DNA of 36,972 bases from Actinomycetes bacterium (GCA_024225275.1 JAAEMS010000179.1:1-36972), one strand, 5' to 3'; counted from the first letter of the stretch, positions 1 through 8,213 are shown. Notes: generated by a model not told the origin, from the letters alone. Made by a program: numbers and translations.

Positions 1-29
1 GTGTCGGGGCTGGGTGCTGGGTTGATGGT

Positions 30-194
30 TCAGACGGTCTCGATGGGGACGGTGATGCCGAGGCTGTTGGTGAGTTGGGTGATGCCCGCATCAGCGTGAT
101 CACCGCATCCGGCCGTTCTGTCCGGGATTCTGTGGTGTTTTCGGTACGGATGCCCGGACAGAACGTCAGAACGCCGGAGAGCCGGTAGCCACAC
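30..194 (-). other. possible small ORF or gene remnant downstream of nrdB
   Basis: On the minus strand a frame ending in TGA at 30-32 has, over its last 20 or so codons, almost only C or G at third positions (encoding ITQLTNSLGITVPIETV), which looks coding. Going upstream the frame stays open to the nrdB stop codon, with a possible GTG at 194, but no ribosome site is seen and the upstream half crosses a 13-bp inverted repeat. It may be the 3' end of a lost gene. No family was recognised. Confidence 0.25.
114..165. repeat. 13-bp perfect inverted repeat, possible stem-loop after nrdB
   Basis: CGTTCTGTCCGGG (114-126) and its exact reverse complement CCCGGACAGAACG (153-165) flank 26 bases. The structure lies 54 bases past the nrdB stop codon and could end or stabilise the nrdAB mRNA. 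There is no T-run after either arm, so it is not a classical intrinsic terminator. The right arm is followed by a partial direct repeat (AGAACGTCAGAACG), so a mobile-element scar is another possibility. Confidence 0.5.
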
Positions 195-218
195 CCAATA
201 CCGCGAAGGTGATGTCGG

Positions 219-1304
219 CTAGAAGTCCTCGTCGAAGGCGACGTCGCCGTCGACGCCGATCTGGTACGACGACACGGTGCGCTCGAAGAAGTTGGTGAGC
301 TCCTGGACGTCCTGGAGCTCCATGAAGTCGAAGGGATTCTTCGAGCCGTAGCGCTTGTCGAGACCCAGGCGCACCAGGCGCTGATCGGCGCAGAACTGGA
401 GGTACTCGCGGGTGTCGGCCACCGACATACCCGGGACGCCCATACCGAGCAGGTCCTCGGCGAACTGCATCTCGCACTCGACGGCTTCTTCGATCATGGT
501 GACGATGCGGATCTTCAGGTCGTCGTCGAACAGGGCGGGGTCCTCGGCCCGCACGGTGTCGATGACCTCGAAGGCGAAGTTCATGTGGCAGGACTCGTCA
601 CGGAACACCCAGTTGGTGCCAGCGGCCAGGCCATTGAGATAGCCCTTGGAGCGCAGGAAATACACGTAGGCGAAGGCGGCGAAGAAGAACAGGCCTTCGA
701 TGCAGGCCGCGAAGCACACCATGTTGAGCAGGAAATCCTTGCGCTGCTCGGGGGTCTCGATGATGTCGAGCTGGTCGATGGAGTTCATCCACTTGAAGCA
801 GAAGTCGGCCTTCTGGCGGATCGACGGGATGCTCTCGATAGCGGTGAAGGCCTCGGCCCGCTCGTCGTGGTCGGGGATGTAGTTGTCGAGCAGGGTCAGG
901 TAGAACTGAACGTGGAGCGACTCCTCGAAGAGCTGGCGGCCCAGGTAGAGGCGGGCCTCGGGGGCGTTGATGTGCTTGTAGAGGTTCAGCACGAGATTGT
1001 TGGCCACGATCGTGTCGCCGGTGGCGAAGAAGGCCACCAGACGATGGATCATGTGGGTCTCGGCCGGATCGAGTTTGCGGGCCAGATCGTTGAGATCGTC
1101 GGAGAAGTCGATCTCTTCGACGGTCCAGGTGTTCTTGATGGCGTCGCGGAACATCTCGTAGAAGACGGGGTAGCGCATGGGCCGCAGGGTGAGGTCGAAC
1201 CCGGGATCGAGAAGGTCGCCCCGCTCTTGGGGGAGCGCGGGAGCGGGTTGCTCGTCGCCGGTGAGATCGAAGTCGAATGCGTCAGCGCGGTCGGTGAGTG
1301 CCAT
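219..1304 (-). CDS. nrdB: ribonucleoside-diphosphate reductase, beta (radical) subunit
   Basis: The 361-residue class I ribonucleotide reductase small subunit carries the diiron/tyrosyl-radical cofactor that starts reduction of ribonucleotides to deoxyribonucleotides in the cytoplasm. Expected ligands are all visible: D97, E128, H131 (ESLH), E203, E237 and H240 (RDESCH). Y135 sits four residues after H131, as the radical tyrosine does in Escherichia coli NrdB, so this is the Tyr-radical type rather than the Phe-containing Ic type. Y347 in the C-terminal tail (SSYQIG) matches the Y356 radical-relay residue. The ATG at 1304 gives a normal-length protein; the nearest purine-rich stretch (AGAGG) is rather far upstream. 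The gene lies 61 nt after nrdA on the same strand, so the two form an operon. Confidence 0.97.
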   Translation of the reverse strand: MALTDRADAFDFDLTGDEQPAPALPQERGDLLDPGFDLTLRPMRYPVFYEMFRDAIKNTWTVEEIDFSDDLNDLARKLDPAETHMIHRLVAFFATGDTIVANNLVLNLYKHINAPEARLYLGRQLFEESLHVQFYLTLLDNYIPDHDERAEAFTAIESIPSIRQKADFCFKWMNSIDQLDIIETPEQRKDFLLNMVCFAACIEGLFFFAAFAYVYFLRSKGYLNGLAAGTNWVFRDESCHMNFAFEVIDTVRAEDPALFDDDLKIRIVTMIEEAVECEMQFAEDLLGMGVPGMSVADTREYLQFCADQRLVRLGLDKRYGSKNPFDFMELQDVQELTNFFERTVSSYQIGVDGDVAFDEDF

Positions 1305-1365
1305 GGGTGTTGGTCAGCCTCTGGGTTCGTAGGGGGGCGGGAGGGGTTGGGTAGGGAGAAGTCGC

Positions 1366-3867
1366 TCAGTCACAGGCTTCGCAACTCTCGGGGTTCTCGA
1401 GCGAACAAGCGAGCGCCTCGACGTCGGTGAAGGTCTTCACCGGAGCCGGTTCACCACCACCGCTGGGGCCGGATCCATTCGTGTCGCCGGCCCCGGAGGT
1501 GACATTGGTCTGGTTGATGCGGGTGGCCGGGCGAGAGCGGAGGTAGTACGTGGTCTTGATCCCGCTCTTCCAGGCGTGGAGGTACATCGACGAGAGTTTG
1601 CCGATGGAAGGGCTCTCCATGAAAAGGTTGAGGGACTGGCTCTGGTCGATGAAGGCCCCCCGGTCGGCGGCCATGTCGATGAGGGAGCGCATGGGGACCT
1701 CCCATGCGGTGCGGTAGCGCTCGCGCAGTTCGGCCGGGAGCTCGGCGATGTCTTGGACCGAACCCTCGGCCTTCTTGATCTGGGCGGCGATGTGCTCATT
1801 CCAGAGTCCGAGCTCCTGGAGCTCGCGCACCAGGTAGGCGTTGATCTGGAGGAACTCGCCCGAGAGGGTCTCGCGCTTGAACAGGTTGGACACCTGGGGC
1901 TCGATGCACTCGTAGCTACCCGAGATCGAAGCGATGGTGGCCGTGGGGGCGATGGCGATCATGAGTGAGTTGCGCAGGCCATGGGCGGCAATGCGGTCGC
2001 GCAGGGTTTGCCAACGAGCCTGGTCGGTGGGCTCGACGCCCCAGAGATCGAACTGGAGCTCACCCTGGGCGGCCCGGGTTTCGTCGAACCCGCGGTGAGC
2101 CCCATTGGCCTCGGCGAGCTCGGTGGACTCCCACAGGGCGTTGAAGTAGATCTCCTCGGAGATGCGCTTCGAGATCTCGCGGGCCTCGGGGGAGTCGAAG
2201 GCCAGCTTCAGCTTGAAGAAGACGTCCTGGAGGCCCATGATCCCCAGCCCCACCGGGCGCCACTTGGAGTTGGAGTTGGCGGCGGCATCGGTGGGATAGA
2301 AGTTGATGTCGACCACCCGGTCGAGATACGGCACGGCCAGGCGCACGACTTCGGCCAGGCGTTCGTAGTCGAAGGTCAGCTCACCATCGGCGCCGGGCCG
2401 GACCAGGCGACCAAGGCTGACCGAACCGAGGTTGCACACCGCAGTTTCGTCCTGGCTGGTGACCTCGACTATCTCGGTGCACAGGTTGGACAGGTGCACC
2501 ACGTTCTCGGGGGCGCCGGTCTGGTTGCACTTGAGGTTCGAGGCGTCCTTGAAGGTCATCCAGCCGTTGCCGGTCTGGGCCAGGCTGCGCATCATGCGGC
2601 TGTAGAGCTGGCGAGCTGGAATCTGACGTTCGTACAGGCCAGCCTCTTCGGCTTCGATGTAGGCCTTCTCGAAGTCGGCTCCGTAGAGGTCGACGAGATG
2701 GGGCACCTTCTTGGGGTCGAAGAGGCTCCACATCCAGTCCTTCTCGACCCGTTCCATGAAGAGGTCGGGGACCCAGTTGGCGAGGTTGAGGTTGTGGGCC
2801 CGACGGGACTCGTCACCGGTGTTCTCGCGGAGCTCGAGGAACTCCTCGATGTCGGCGTGCCAGGTCTCGAGGTACACACACGCCGCACCCTTGCGGCGAC
2901 CACCCTGGTTGACGGCGGCCACCGACGAGTCGAGGGTCTTGAGCCAGGGAACGATGCCGTTCGAGAGGCCATTGGTACCCCGGATGAGCGACCCACGGGA
3001 CCGGATGCGGTGGTAGGCGAGGCCGATGCCACCCGCGTGTTTGGAGAGGCGGGCCACATCGGCGTAGCGGTCATAGATCGAGATCAGGTCGTCGAGGGGT
3101 GAGTCCAGCAGGTAGCACGACGACATCTGGGGGTGGGTGGTGCCCGAGTTGAACAGGGTGGGGCTCGAGGGGAGGTACTCGAGTGACGAGATGAGGTCGT
3201 AGAAGCGGATGGCCTCGTCGACGGTGGTGGAGAGGCCGCAGGCCACCCGCATGAAGAAGTACTGGGGAGTCTCGACCACATTGCGGTTCTCGGGGTGACG
3301 CAGGAGGTAGCGGTCATAGACCGTGCGTAGGCCGAAGAACTCGAACAGCTTGGTGCGATCGTCCTTGATGGCGTCGTCGAGCTTGCGGTGGTTCAGGGCC
3401 ACGAAGGCCGCCACCTCGTCGCCGATGAGGCCTTCTTCGGCCCCCAGCAGCACCGACTGGCTGAAGCTGTGGACGCCCTGGTTGCGGATCTCCTTGTCGA
3501 TGAACTGGGCGAGGAGCCGGCCAGCCAGCTTGGAGTAGTTGGGCTCGTCGACGATGAGGGCAGCCGCGGTCCGGATGCTGAGCTCGTCGAGGGCAGTGGT
3601 GGTGGCACCGTCGGTGAGACCGGAGATGGTCTTGGTGGCCACCCGCATGGGGTCAACACCGGCCAGACCGGAGGCACAACGCTCGACAGCACGAACGATC
3701 TTGTTCAGATCGACGAACTCCAGGTCACCATTGCGCTTGCGGACCCGCATCTGGGTGCCGACGTTGTCGCCCGCTGGCTCGGGACCTCCGACATCGTCGC
3801 TCAGGTCGAGATCAGCTCGAGTGTCGTTGGAGTTCGTGAGGTCGATGTCCTCGGTTTGCAGCGCCAC
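1366..3867 (-). CDS. nrdA: ribonucleoside-diphosphate reductase, alpha (catalytic) subunit
   Basis: Large subunit of class I ribonucleotide reductase, 833 residues from the GTG at 3867. This start was chosen because GGAGGG lies 5-6 nt upstream and the extra residues of the longer frame look non-coding. An ATP-cone allosteric domain is at about 39-125, then the ten-stranded barrel. Catalytic residues are visible: C251 (SSCYLL) and C478 (AVCNLG) as the redox pair, N461/C463/E465 in NLCTEI (thiyl radical site), the radical-relay pair Y774-Y775, and the C-terminal re-reduction pair C829/C832 (CEAC). It works with NrdB directly downstream. The promoter and NrdR-like boxes lie about 200-280 nt upstream, leaving a long structured leader. 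Confidence 0.96.
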   Translation of the reverse strand: MALQTEDIDLTNSNDTRADLDLSDDVGGPEPAGDNVGTQMRVRKRNGDLEFVDLNKIVRAVERCASGLAGVDPMRVATKTISGLTDGATTTALDELSIRTAAALIVDEPNYSKLAGRLLAQFIDKEIRNQGVHSFSQSVLLGAEEGLIGDEVAAFVALNHRKLDDAIKDDRTKLFEFFGLRTVYDRYLLRHPENRNVVETPQYFFMRVACGLSTTVDEAIRFYDLISSLEYLPSSPTLFNSGTTHPQMSSCYLLDSPLDDLISIYDRYADVARLSKHAGGIGLAYHRIRSRGSLIRGTNGLSNGIVPWLKTLDSSVAAVNQGGRRKGAACVYLETWHADIEEFLELRENTGDESRRAHNLNLANWVPDLFMERVEKDWMWSLFDPKKVPHLVDLYGADFEKAYIEAEEAGLYERQIPARQLYSRMMRSLAQTGNGWMTFKDASNLKCNQTGAPENVVHLSNLCTEIVEVTSQDETAVCNLGSVSLGRLVRPGADGELTFDYERLAEVVRLAVPYLDRVVDINFYPTDAAANSNSKWRPVGLGIMGLQDVFFKLKLAFDSPEAREISKRISEEIYFNALWESTELAEANGAHRGFDETRAAQGELQFDLWGVEPTDQARWQTLRDRIAAHGLRNSLMIAIAPTATIASISGSYECIEPQVSNLFKRETLSGEFLQINAYLVRELQELGLWNEHIAAQIKKAEGSVQDIAELPAELRERYRTAWEVPMRSLIDMAADRGAFIDQSQSLNLFMESPSIGKLSSMYLHAWKSGIKTTYYLRSRPATRINQTNVTSGAGDTNGSGPSGGGEPAPVKTFTDVEALACSLENPESCEACD

Positions 3868-3900
3868 AGGGGCCCTCCGGGTTGTGCGCCCCGATGGTCG

Positions 3901-3923
3901 GACCTCCTTCAACCGAGGAGGTC
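3901..3923 (-). promoter_or_regulatory. 8-bp perfect hairpin in the nrdA leader carrying SD and anti-SD sequences
   Basis: In the nrdA mRNA sense the leader reads GACCTCCT, a 7-nt loop, then AGGAGGTC, a perfect 8-bp stem 33 nt before the start codon. One arm is a strong Shine-Dalgarno sequence and the other its complement. No start codon follows the SD-like arm closely. It could be a ribosome standby site, a stability element or a switch; its role is unknown. Confidence 0.45.
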
Positions 3924-3926
3924 GTT

Positions 3927-3956
3927 CCCGCCGGGGTGTGGGCGGGTTTTGTTGTC
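3927..3956 (+). terminator. terminator-like hairpin and T-tract, antisense to the nrdA leader
   Basis: On the plus strand CCCGCC (3927-3932) pairs with GGCGGG (3941-3946) across 8 bases and is followed by TTTTGTTGTCT. This resembles an intrinsic terminator for plus-strand transcription, but no plus-strand gene ends here. It might stop antisense transcription running into nrdA, or be chance. On the minus strand the same hairpin has no T-tract. Confidence 0.35.
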
Positions 3957-4062
3957 TGGGGCGCAGAGGGGGGAGGTGAACGCGAGATCCGTCTACCCGC
4001 CCCCGCACCGGATCGCGGTGCCCGGAGGAGAACTTGGTCCTTTGGCGTGATCGCGGCTACGA

Positions 4063-4078
4063 CCACAAGACCTAGTGT
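4063..4078. promoter_or_regulatory. candidate NrdR box (promoter-distal copy)
   Basis: In the nrdA sense the 16-mer is ACACTAGGTCTTGTGG, an imperfect palindrome that fits the NrdR-box pattern (ACAC, central AT-rich part, GTGT-like end). It begins exactly 32 bp from a second, weaker candidate at 4095-4110. Tandem NrdR boxes separated by about three helical turns are the known arrangement upstream of bacterial nrd operons. No nrdR gene is in this window. Confidence 0.6.
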
Positions 4079-4094
4079 CACCCTCCGGGGCGAA

Positions 4095-4110
4095 CCCCCA
4101 GATGTTGCGG
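4095..4110. promoter_or_regulatory. candidate NrdR box (degenerate, promoter-proximal copy)
   Basis: In the nrdA sense this 16-mer is CCGCAACATCTGGGGG. It shares the key C4, A6, A8-T9, T11, G13 and G15 positions with the better box 32 bp away. It begins directly after the predicted transcription start, so a bound repressor would block initiation or early elongation. It is supported mainly by its spacing. Confidence 0.45.
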
Positions 4111-4117
4111 TCCGGCA

Positions 4118-4147
4118 ATTACAGCCGCGTAATTACGAAGGTGTCAA
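4118..4147 (-). promoter_or_regulatory. sigma70-type promoter of nrdAB
   Basis: Reading the minus strand, a perfect -35 box TTGACA (4147-4142) is followed by 18 bp and the -10 box TGTAAT (4123-4118), five of six matches to TATAAT. The transcription start would be near 4111, giving an nrdA leader of roughly 240 nt. This is the most consensus-like promoter in the window, and the two NrdR-like boxes sit immediately downstream. Confidence 0.75.
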
Positions 4148-4236
4148 GCCCTACCGTCATGGATTCGTAGCAAGCCCGTAATGGCGCGGAATTTTCTTTC
4201 TCGATCACCCTTCAACCCGACGCCGCTACCAGCTCG

Positions 4237-4242
4237 TAGGCT
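4237..4242 (+). promoter_or_regulatory. -10 box of the sugar dehydrogenase gene
   Basis: TAGGCT lies 9 nt before the ATG at 4252, fitting the TANNNT -10 pattern seen before many genes here. Transcription would begin at or just before the start codon. TAGGA directly before the ATG could alternatively serve as a weak ribosome site. Confidence 0.45.
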
Positions 4243-4251
4243 TCTAGGACG

Positions 4252-5616
4252 ATGATGCACCGCTCTTGGATCTTCTTGTCGTCAGGCCGCGGCCCAGCAC
4301 GGTGCATACTGTTCCTACTCGTTTGGACCCTCGTGGCGGCCGCCTGCAGTGACTCGGCCGGAACCACCGGCCCCTCCCCCAGCGACATCCAGGTCGACAC
4401 CGACGAGACCACAACCACCGGTGTCCCCACTACCACCACGACGCCCACCACCATCCTGCCCCGCAACCCCGACGACCCGTCGACGGACTCGATCGCGGGG
4501 GTCGAGATCGCGCTCACCCCCGTCGCCGAGATCGAGTCACCCATCGCGTTCGCCAGCCGATCCGGTGACGAGGCCATCTATGTGGCTGGCCGGGCCGGTC
4601 GGGTGTGGCGCCTGCGCTATGTCCGCGACGATGACTCCGGCGAGATCGTGGCCATCCGGCCCGACAGCCAGCCGGCGCTCGACATCTCCGAGACCGTCTC
4701 GACCCAGGGCGAGGGTGGGCTCCTGGGCATCACGTTCTCACGCGACGGCCGCCACCTGTTCGTGTCCTACACCGACTCCGACTTCACCAGCCGGATCGAC
4801 GAGTACGACATGGGCAGCACCCGGGCGACGGCTGACAGCCGCCGCGAGATCCTCACCCTCGACCAACCCTTCCTGAACCACAACGGAGGCGACATCCACT
4901 TCGGCCCCGACGGCTTCCTGTACGCCTCTTACGGCGATGGCGGCCAGGCCGACGACCCCCTCGAAACCGGCCAGGACCCCACCGATCTGCTGGGCTCGAT
5001 GCTGCGGGTCGACCCCGAGCTCGACGACGCCGGCGCCTACGGCATCCCCGATGGCAATCCCTTCGACCCAGCCGGTGACCCCGCCGGCGCCGCCGAGGTC
5101 TGGCTCTACGGACTGCGCAACCCGTGGCGGTTCTCGTTCGACTCCCACAACGGCGACCTCTGGATCGCCGACGTCGGCCAGAACGAGGTCGAGGAGATCA
5201 CCCTGCTCCCAGCCGATGGGGGCGGCGGCCGGGGGGCAAACCTGGGCTGGAGCCTCATGGAGGGCGACCAGGAGTCCGCCGGTCCTGCCCCAGCCGACCA
5301 CACCGGCCCCCTGCTCACCTACACCCACGACGACGGCCGCTGCTCGATCACCGGCGGGTACGTCTACCGGGGCCAAGCCATACCGGAGATGAACGGTGCG
5401 TACGTCTACGGCGACTGGTGCACCGGTGAGATCCGGGCCGTTCTTCAGCGGGGCGGCATCGTCCTCGAGGATCGCAGCCTCGACATCGAGGTACCTTCCG
5501 GCGACCTGGTGAGCTTCGGCACCGGGCCTCACAACGAGATCTGGGTGGCCGCCATCAACGAGGGTGTCGTCTACCGCATCGACCTCGCCCCCGAAGAACC
5601 CGATCCCGAAGGCTGA
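4252..5616 (+). CDS. PQQ-dependent sugar dehydrogenase-type lipoprotein (GSDH fold)
   Basis: The 454-residue protein begins with a signal peptide and lipobox ending at C32 (TLVAAAC), then a Thr/Pro-rich linker, so it is probably anchored outside the membrane. Residues about 80-445 form a beta-propeller of the glucose/sorbosone dehydrogenase (soluble aldose dehydrogenase, YliI/Asd-like) family. Family motifs are visible: EGGLLGITF, LNHNGGDIHFGPDG with the likely catalytic H210, GDGGQADDP, LLGSMLRVD, YGLRNPWRFSFD and DVGQNEVEEI. Known members oxidise aldose sugars with PQQ. No PQQ biosynthesis genes are in the window, so cofactor supply is unknown and the physiological substrate cannot be named. 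The upstream neighbour nrdA is divergent. The downstream MFS gene is convergent, with 19 nt between the stops. Confidence 0.88.
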   Translation: MMHRSWIFLSSGRGPARCILFLLVWTLVAAACSDSAGTTGPSPSDIQVDTDETTTTGVPTTTTTPTTILPRNPDDPSTDSIAGVEIALTPVAEIESPIAFASRSGDEAIYVAGRAGRVWRLRYVRDDDSGEIVAIRPDSQPALDISETVSTQGEGGLLGITFSRDGRHLFVSYTDSDFTSRIDEYDMGSTRATADSRREILTLDQPFLNHNGGDIHFGPDGFLYASYGDGGQADDPLETGQDPTDLLGSMLRVDPELDDAGAYGIPDGNPFDPAGDPAGAAEVWLYGLRNPWRFSFDSHNGDLWIADVGQNEVEEITLLPADGGGGRGANLGWSLMEGDQESAGPAPADHTGPLLTYTHDDGRCSITGGYVYRGQAIPEMNGAYVYGDWCTGEIRAVLQRGGIVLEDRSLDIEVPSGDLVSFGTGPHNEIWVAAINEGVVYRIDLAPEEPDPEG

Positions 5617-5635
5617 GCCGGGAAGTCGCCCACTT

Positions 5636-6850
5636 CTAGGGGGACGACATGGCCCGGGTGACCTCGGCGAACATGGGGCGGGCCACTATCAGCAGTGAGG
5701 ACACCCCGCACGCGGCCATCACGTACACCCACTGGGCGCCGTAGGCCTCGGCGATCACACCGCCCAGGAGGGCCCCGATGGGCTGGATGCCCCAGGCGAT
5801 GAACAGGTACGCGGTCATCATTCGACCGAAGATCTGGTCGGGCACCAGGCGCTGCCGGATGGTCGAGCTCACCACGTTCCAGGTGGGGTCGCCGGCTCCG
5901 TTGATCAGTGATGCGAGCACGGCGCCCACGGCAACGGTGGTGAAGCCGAGCAGCAACGACGCCACCGAGAAGGCCACCACCGCGATCCTCATGCTGTTGG
6001 CGTGGCCCCAGCGAGCCACGAGACGGGCCACGAAGAACGACATCACCAGCGAGGTGACCGCGTCGAGACTCATCAGGGCCCCGAAACCGACGCTGCCGAA
6101 CCCGAACCGCTCGGTCACGAGGATGACGAGGACCGCGTTGGTGGCCTCACCCATGAAGGCGAACAGAGCCACCGAGAGGGCCAGGGGACGCAGTACGGGG
6201 TGTGACCAGACGTAGAGGAGGCCGGTGAGAAGCTGGGACCGGAACGGAGCATCTTCGGTGTCGGTGATCTCGGGCCGGAACGATCCCGGCAGAGCGGCCA
6301 GAAGCACCGCTCCGACCCCGACGCCGACGGCAATGGCGAAGAAGGGCAGGCTCCGGTCCAGCTCGAAGAGCAGAGCGCCGAGCGGGGGGCCGATGAACAT
6401 GTTGTTGACCGTCTGTGAGGCCAGGAGGCGGGAATTGGCCACCTCGAGCTGGTCGCTACGCACGACCGAGCGGACCATGGCCGGCAGCCCACCATCGGTG
6501 AACACCTCGCCCACCCCCACCACGAACGCCGCCCCGATGAGCAAGCCCATGCTGGCCTGATCGGCGGCCACGAGGGCGGCCATCACCGCGACCGGCACAC
6601 CTCTGCCCACCTGAGCAACCACTCCGATGCGGCGACGGTCGAGCCGGTCGAGCAATACGCCAGCGGGGAGACCCACGATCAGAAAGGGCAGGACCCTGAA
6701 GGCGGTGACCAGGGCCACCAGCCGGGCGTCGTCGGTGAGGTGGATGGCCAGGAGGGGGAAGGCGGTCAGGCTGATGCCGTCGCCGATGTTCGCCACCGTC
6801 GTGGCCGACCAGAGCAGCCAGAACCTCCGGCCGAGGCCGCTTCCCAACAT
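5636..6850 (-). CDS. MFS transporter (MFS_3/enterobactin-exporter-like)
   Basis: A 404-residue polytopic membrane protein of the major facilitator superfamily with about 12 hydrophobic segments. The loop after TM2 carries a motif-A-like stretch (GVLLDRLDRRRIG). Overall it resembles the MFS_3 (DUF894) group that includes enterobactin and drug exporters; the substrate is unknown. The start at 6850 was chosen because TM1 follows after a short basic N-terminus and TAGTCT lies 7 nt upstream. The 85 extra upstream codons of the longer frame overlap the divergent gene and look non-coding. The only neighbours are a convergent sugar dehydrogenase and a divergent flavoprotein, so context adds little. 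Confidence 0.85.
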   Translation of the reverse strand: MLGSGLGRRFWLLWSATTVANIGDGISLTAFPLLAIHLTDDARLVALVTAFRVLPFLIVGLPAGVLLDRLDRRRIGVVAQVGRGVPVAVMAALVAADQASMGLLIGAAFVVGVGEVFTDGGLPAMVRSVVRSDQLEVANSRLLASQTVNNMFIGPPLGALLFELDRSLPFFAIAVGVGVGAVLLAALPGSFRPEITDTEDAPFRSQLLTGLLYVWSHPVLRPLALSVALFAFMGEATNAVLVILVTERFGFGSVGFGALMSLDAVTSLVMSFFVARLVARWGHANSMRIAVVAFSVASLLLGFTTVAVGAVLASLINGAGDPTWNVVSSTIRQRLVPDQIFGRMMTAYLFIAWGIQPIGALLGGVIAEAYGAQWVYVMAACGVSSLLIVARPMFAEVTRAMSSP

Positions 6851-6857
6851 GGCGGGC

Positions 6858-6863
6858 AGACTA
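6858..6863 (-). promoter_or_regulatory. -10 box of the MFS gene (leaderless type)
   Basis: TAGTCT on the minus strand ends 7 nt before the ATG at 6850, and no Shine-Dalgarno sequence is present. The same hexamer plus GCC recurs before the carboxyltransferase gene at 11880. Confidence 0.55.
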
Positions 6864-6929
6864 GGCCAACCAACAGCCCGGGAGTCACCGGATTGTGGCG
6901 CCTGAGTGGCTGCCGGGCACGATGGTGGG

Positions 6930-8150
6930 GTGACCGGTTCCGAACCCCTCGACGTCGCCATCATCGGCGCCGGCCCCGCGGGCTCAGCGGCCGCCATCCG
7001 GGCCGCCCGAGCCGGGTTGAAGGTGGCTGTCTTCGAAAAGGGCCCCCACGGCCGCGACAAGGTCTGTGGCGACGGCCTCACCCCGCGGGCGGTGGCCGCG
7101 CTCAACGAACTGAAGATCGACCTCGAGGACGCTCATCACATCGCCGGGCTACGGATGATCGCCGGGAAGGTCCGGCGTGAGCTGCCCTGGCCGGCCAGCG
7201 AACGCTTCCCCGGTCATGGTGCGGTCTGGCCCCGTCGCCTGCTCGACGCCCGCCTGGCCGACGAAGCCACCACCGCGGGAGCCGAAATCCACTGGGAGAG
7301 CGAAGCCGTCCCCACCTTCGACGGTGATCGGGTCTCCGGGGTCGAGAGCGGGGGCCGTCGATGGTCGGCCGACCTGACCATCGTGGCCACCGGTGCCCCC
7401 GGCCAGGTGGCGCGCATGGTGGGGGCCGACCGGGTGGCCGACGAGCCGTTCGGGCTGGCCATCCGCACCTACGCCGAGTCACCCCGCCACGCCGATGCCC
7501 ACATCGAGGCGTGCCTGACCCTACGCGACGACCACGGAACCCCGGTGCCCGGCTACGGCTGGATGTTCCCGTGCGGCGACGGCACCGTGAACATCGGGGT
7601 CGGGGCCCTCTCGACCATGAAGGGCTTCAGGAAGCTCAACCTGAACAACCTGCTCGAGGGCTACCGCCGCCTCGTCGACGACGAGTGGCAGCTCGGCCCC
7701 TATCGGGAACGGCCGCGGGCGTGGCGGCTACCCATGTCGGCCCAGAAGCGGCACGGCGACGGGTGGACGGCCGTCGGCGACGCAGCCGGATTGATCAACC
7801 CCATGAACGGCGAGGGCATCGACTACGGCCTCGAGTCGGGGATGCTCGCCGTCGACTGCCACCTCCAGAATCCGGCCACCGCGACCGCCGACTATGACCG
7901 GCTGGTAGGGGAACGGTTCGACGGGTTCCTGCGCACGGGGCGCCGCTTCAGCTTCCTGGTCGGTCACCCGTGGATTCTGCGGCCCGGCCTACGGCTGGCG
8001 GTGGGCACCCAGACCATCGCCGACATCACCCTCCAGGTGATGGGCAACCTCGTCGACTCCGATACGCCGGGCGCGGCCGGTCGGGTCCTTCGCACCGCCG
8101 ACCGGGTCTTGGCGGCCGCTGATCCAGTGCTGCGCCGCACTCGAGCCTGA
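6930..8150 (+). CDS. geranylgeranyl reductase family FAD-dependent oxidoreductase (MenJ-like)
   Basis: The 406-residue flavoprotein has an N-terminal FAD-binding GAGPAG (13-18), the family Cys motif KVCGDGLTPRAV (C46), YGWMFPCGDGTVNIGVG in the middle, and a second FAD motif GDAAGLINPMNGEGIDYGLESG near residue 282. Members reduce isoprenoid double bonds; mycobacterial MenJ partly saturates the menaquinone tail, a plausible role here in the membrane-quinone or polyprenyl pathway. No menaquinone genes are adjacent, so the substrate is inferred. The GTG at 6930 was preferred to the GTG at 6906 because the conserved fold starts directly after it. CACGAT 6 nt upstream resembles the local -10 boxes except for its first base. 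Confidence 0.85.
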   Translation: MTGSEPLDVAIIGAGPAGSAAAIRAARAGLKVAVFEKGPHGRDKVCGDGLTPRAVAALNELKIDLEDAHHIAGLRMIAGKVRRELPWPASERFPGHGAVWPRRLLDARLADEATTAGAEIHWESEAVPTFDGDRVSGVESGGRRWSADLTIVATGAPGQVARMVGADRVADEPFGLAIRTYAESPRHADAHIEACLTLRDDHGTPVPGYGWMFPCGDGTVNIGVGALSTMKGFRKLNLNNLLEGYRRLVDDEWQLGPYRERPRAWRLPMSAQKRHGDGWTAVGDAAGLINPMNGEGIDYGLESGMLAVDCHLQNPATATADYDRLVGERFDGFLRTGRRFSFLVGHPWILRPGLRLAVGTQTIADITLQVMGNLVDSDTPGAAGRVLRTADRVLAAADPVLRRTRA

Positions 8151-8165
8151 CCAGCCGACCACGAC

Positions 8166-8181
8166 CGGTTCCGCGGTACGG
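8166..8181. repeat. degenerate copy of a 16-bp intergenic palindrome
   Basis: CGGTTCCGCGGTACGG differs at two positions from the perfect palindrome CGGTTCCGCGGAACCG found at 14328 and 28797. It lies between two convergent genes, 16 nt after one stop codon. Confidence 0.45.
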
Positions 8182-8213
8182 GTTGGCGAATAGTCGTTCC
8201 GGTGGAGACTGGC

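Noticed and set aside
585..1430. Long plus-strand frame antisense to nrdB
   Set aside because: The opposite strand encodes NrdB with all metal ligands; this frame is a GC-rich shadow with no family features.
3868..4008. 47-residue N-terminal extension of NrdA from an upstream start at 4008
   Set aside because: The residues are Arg/Pro-rich and non-coding in style, and GGAGGG lies just before the GTG at 3867.
3868..4110. Cobalamin riboswitch in the nrdA leader
   Set aside because: No B12-box-like conserved element was found, and NrdAB is the oxygen-dependent class I enzyme, not the B12-dependent class II.
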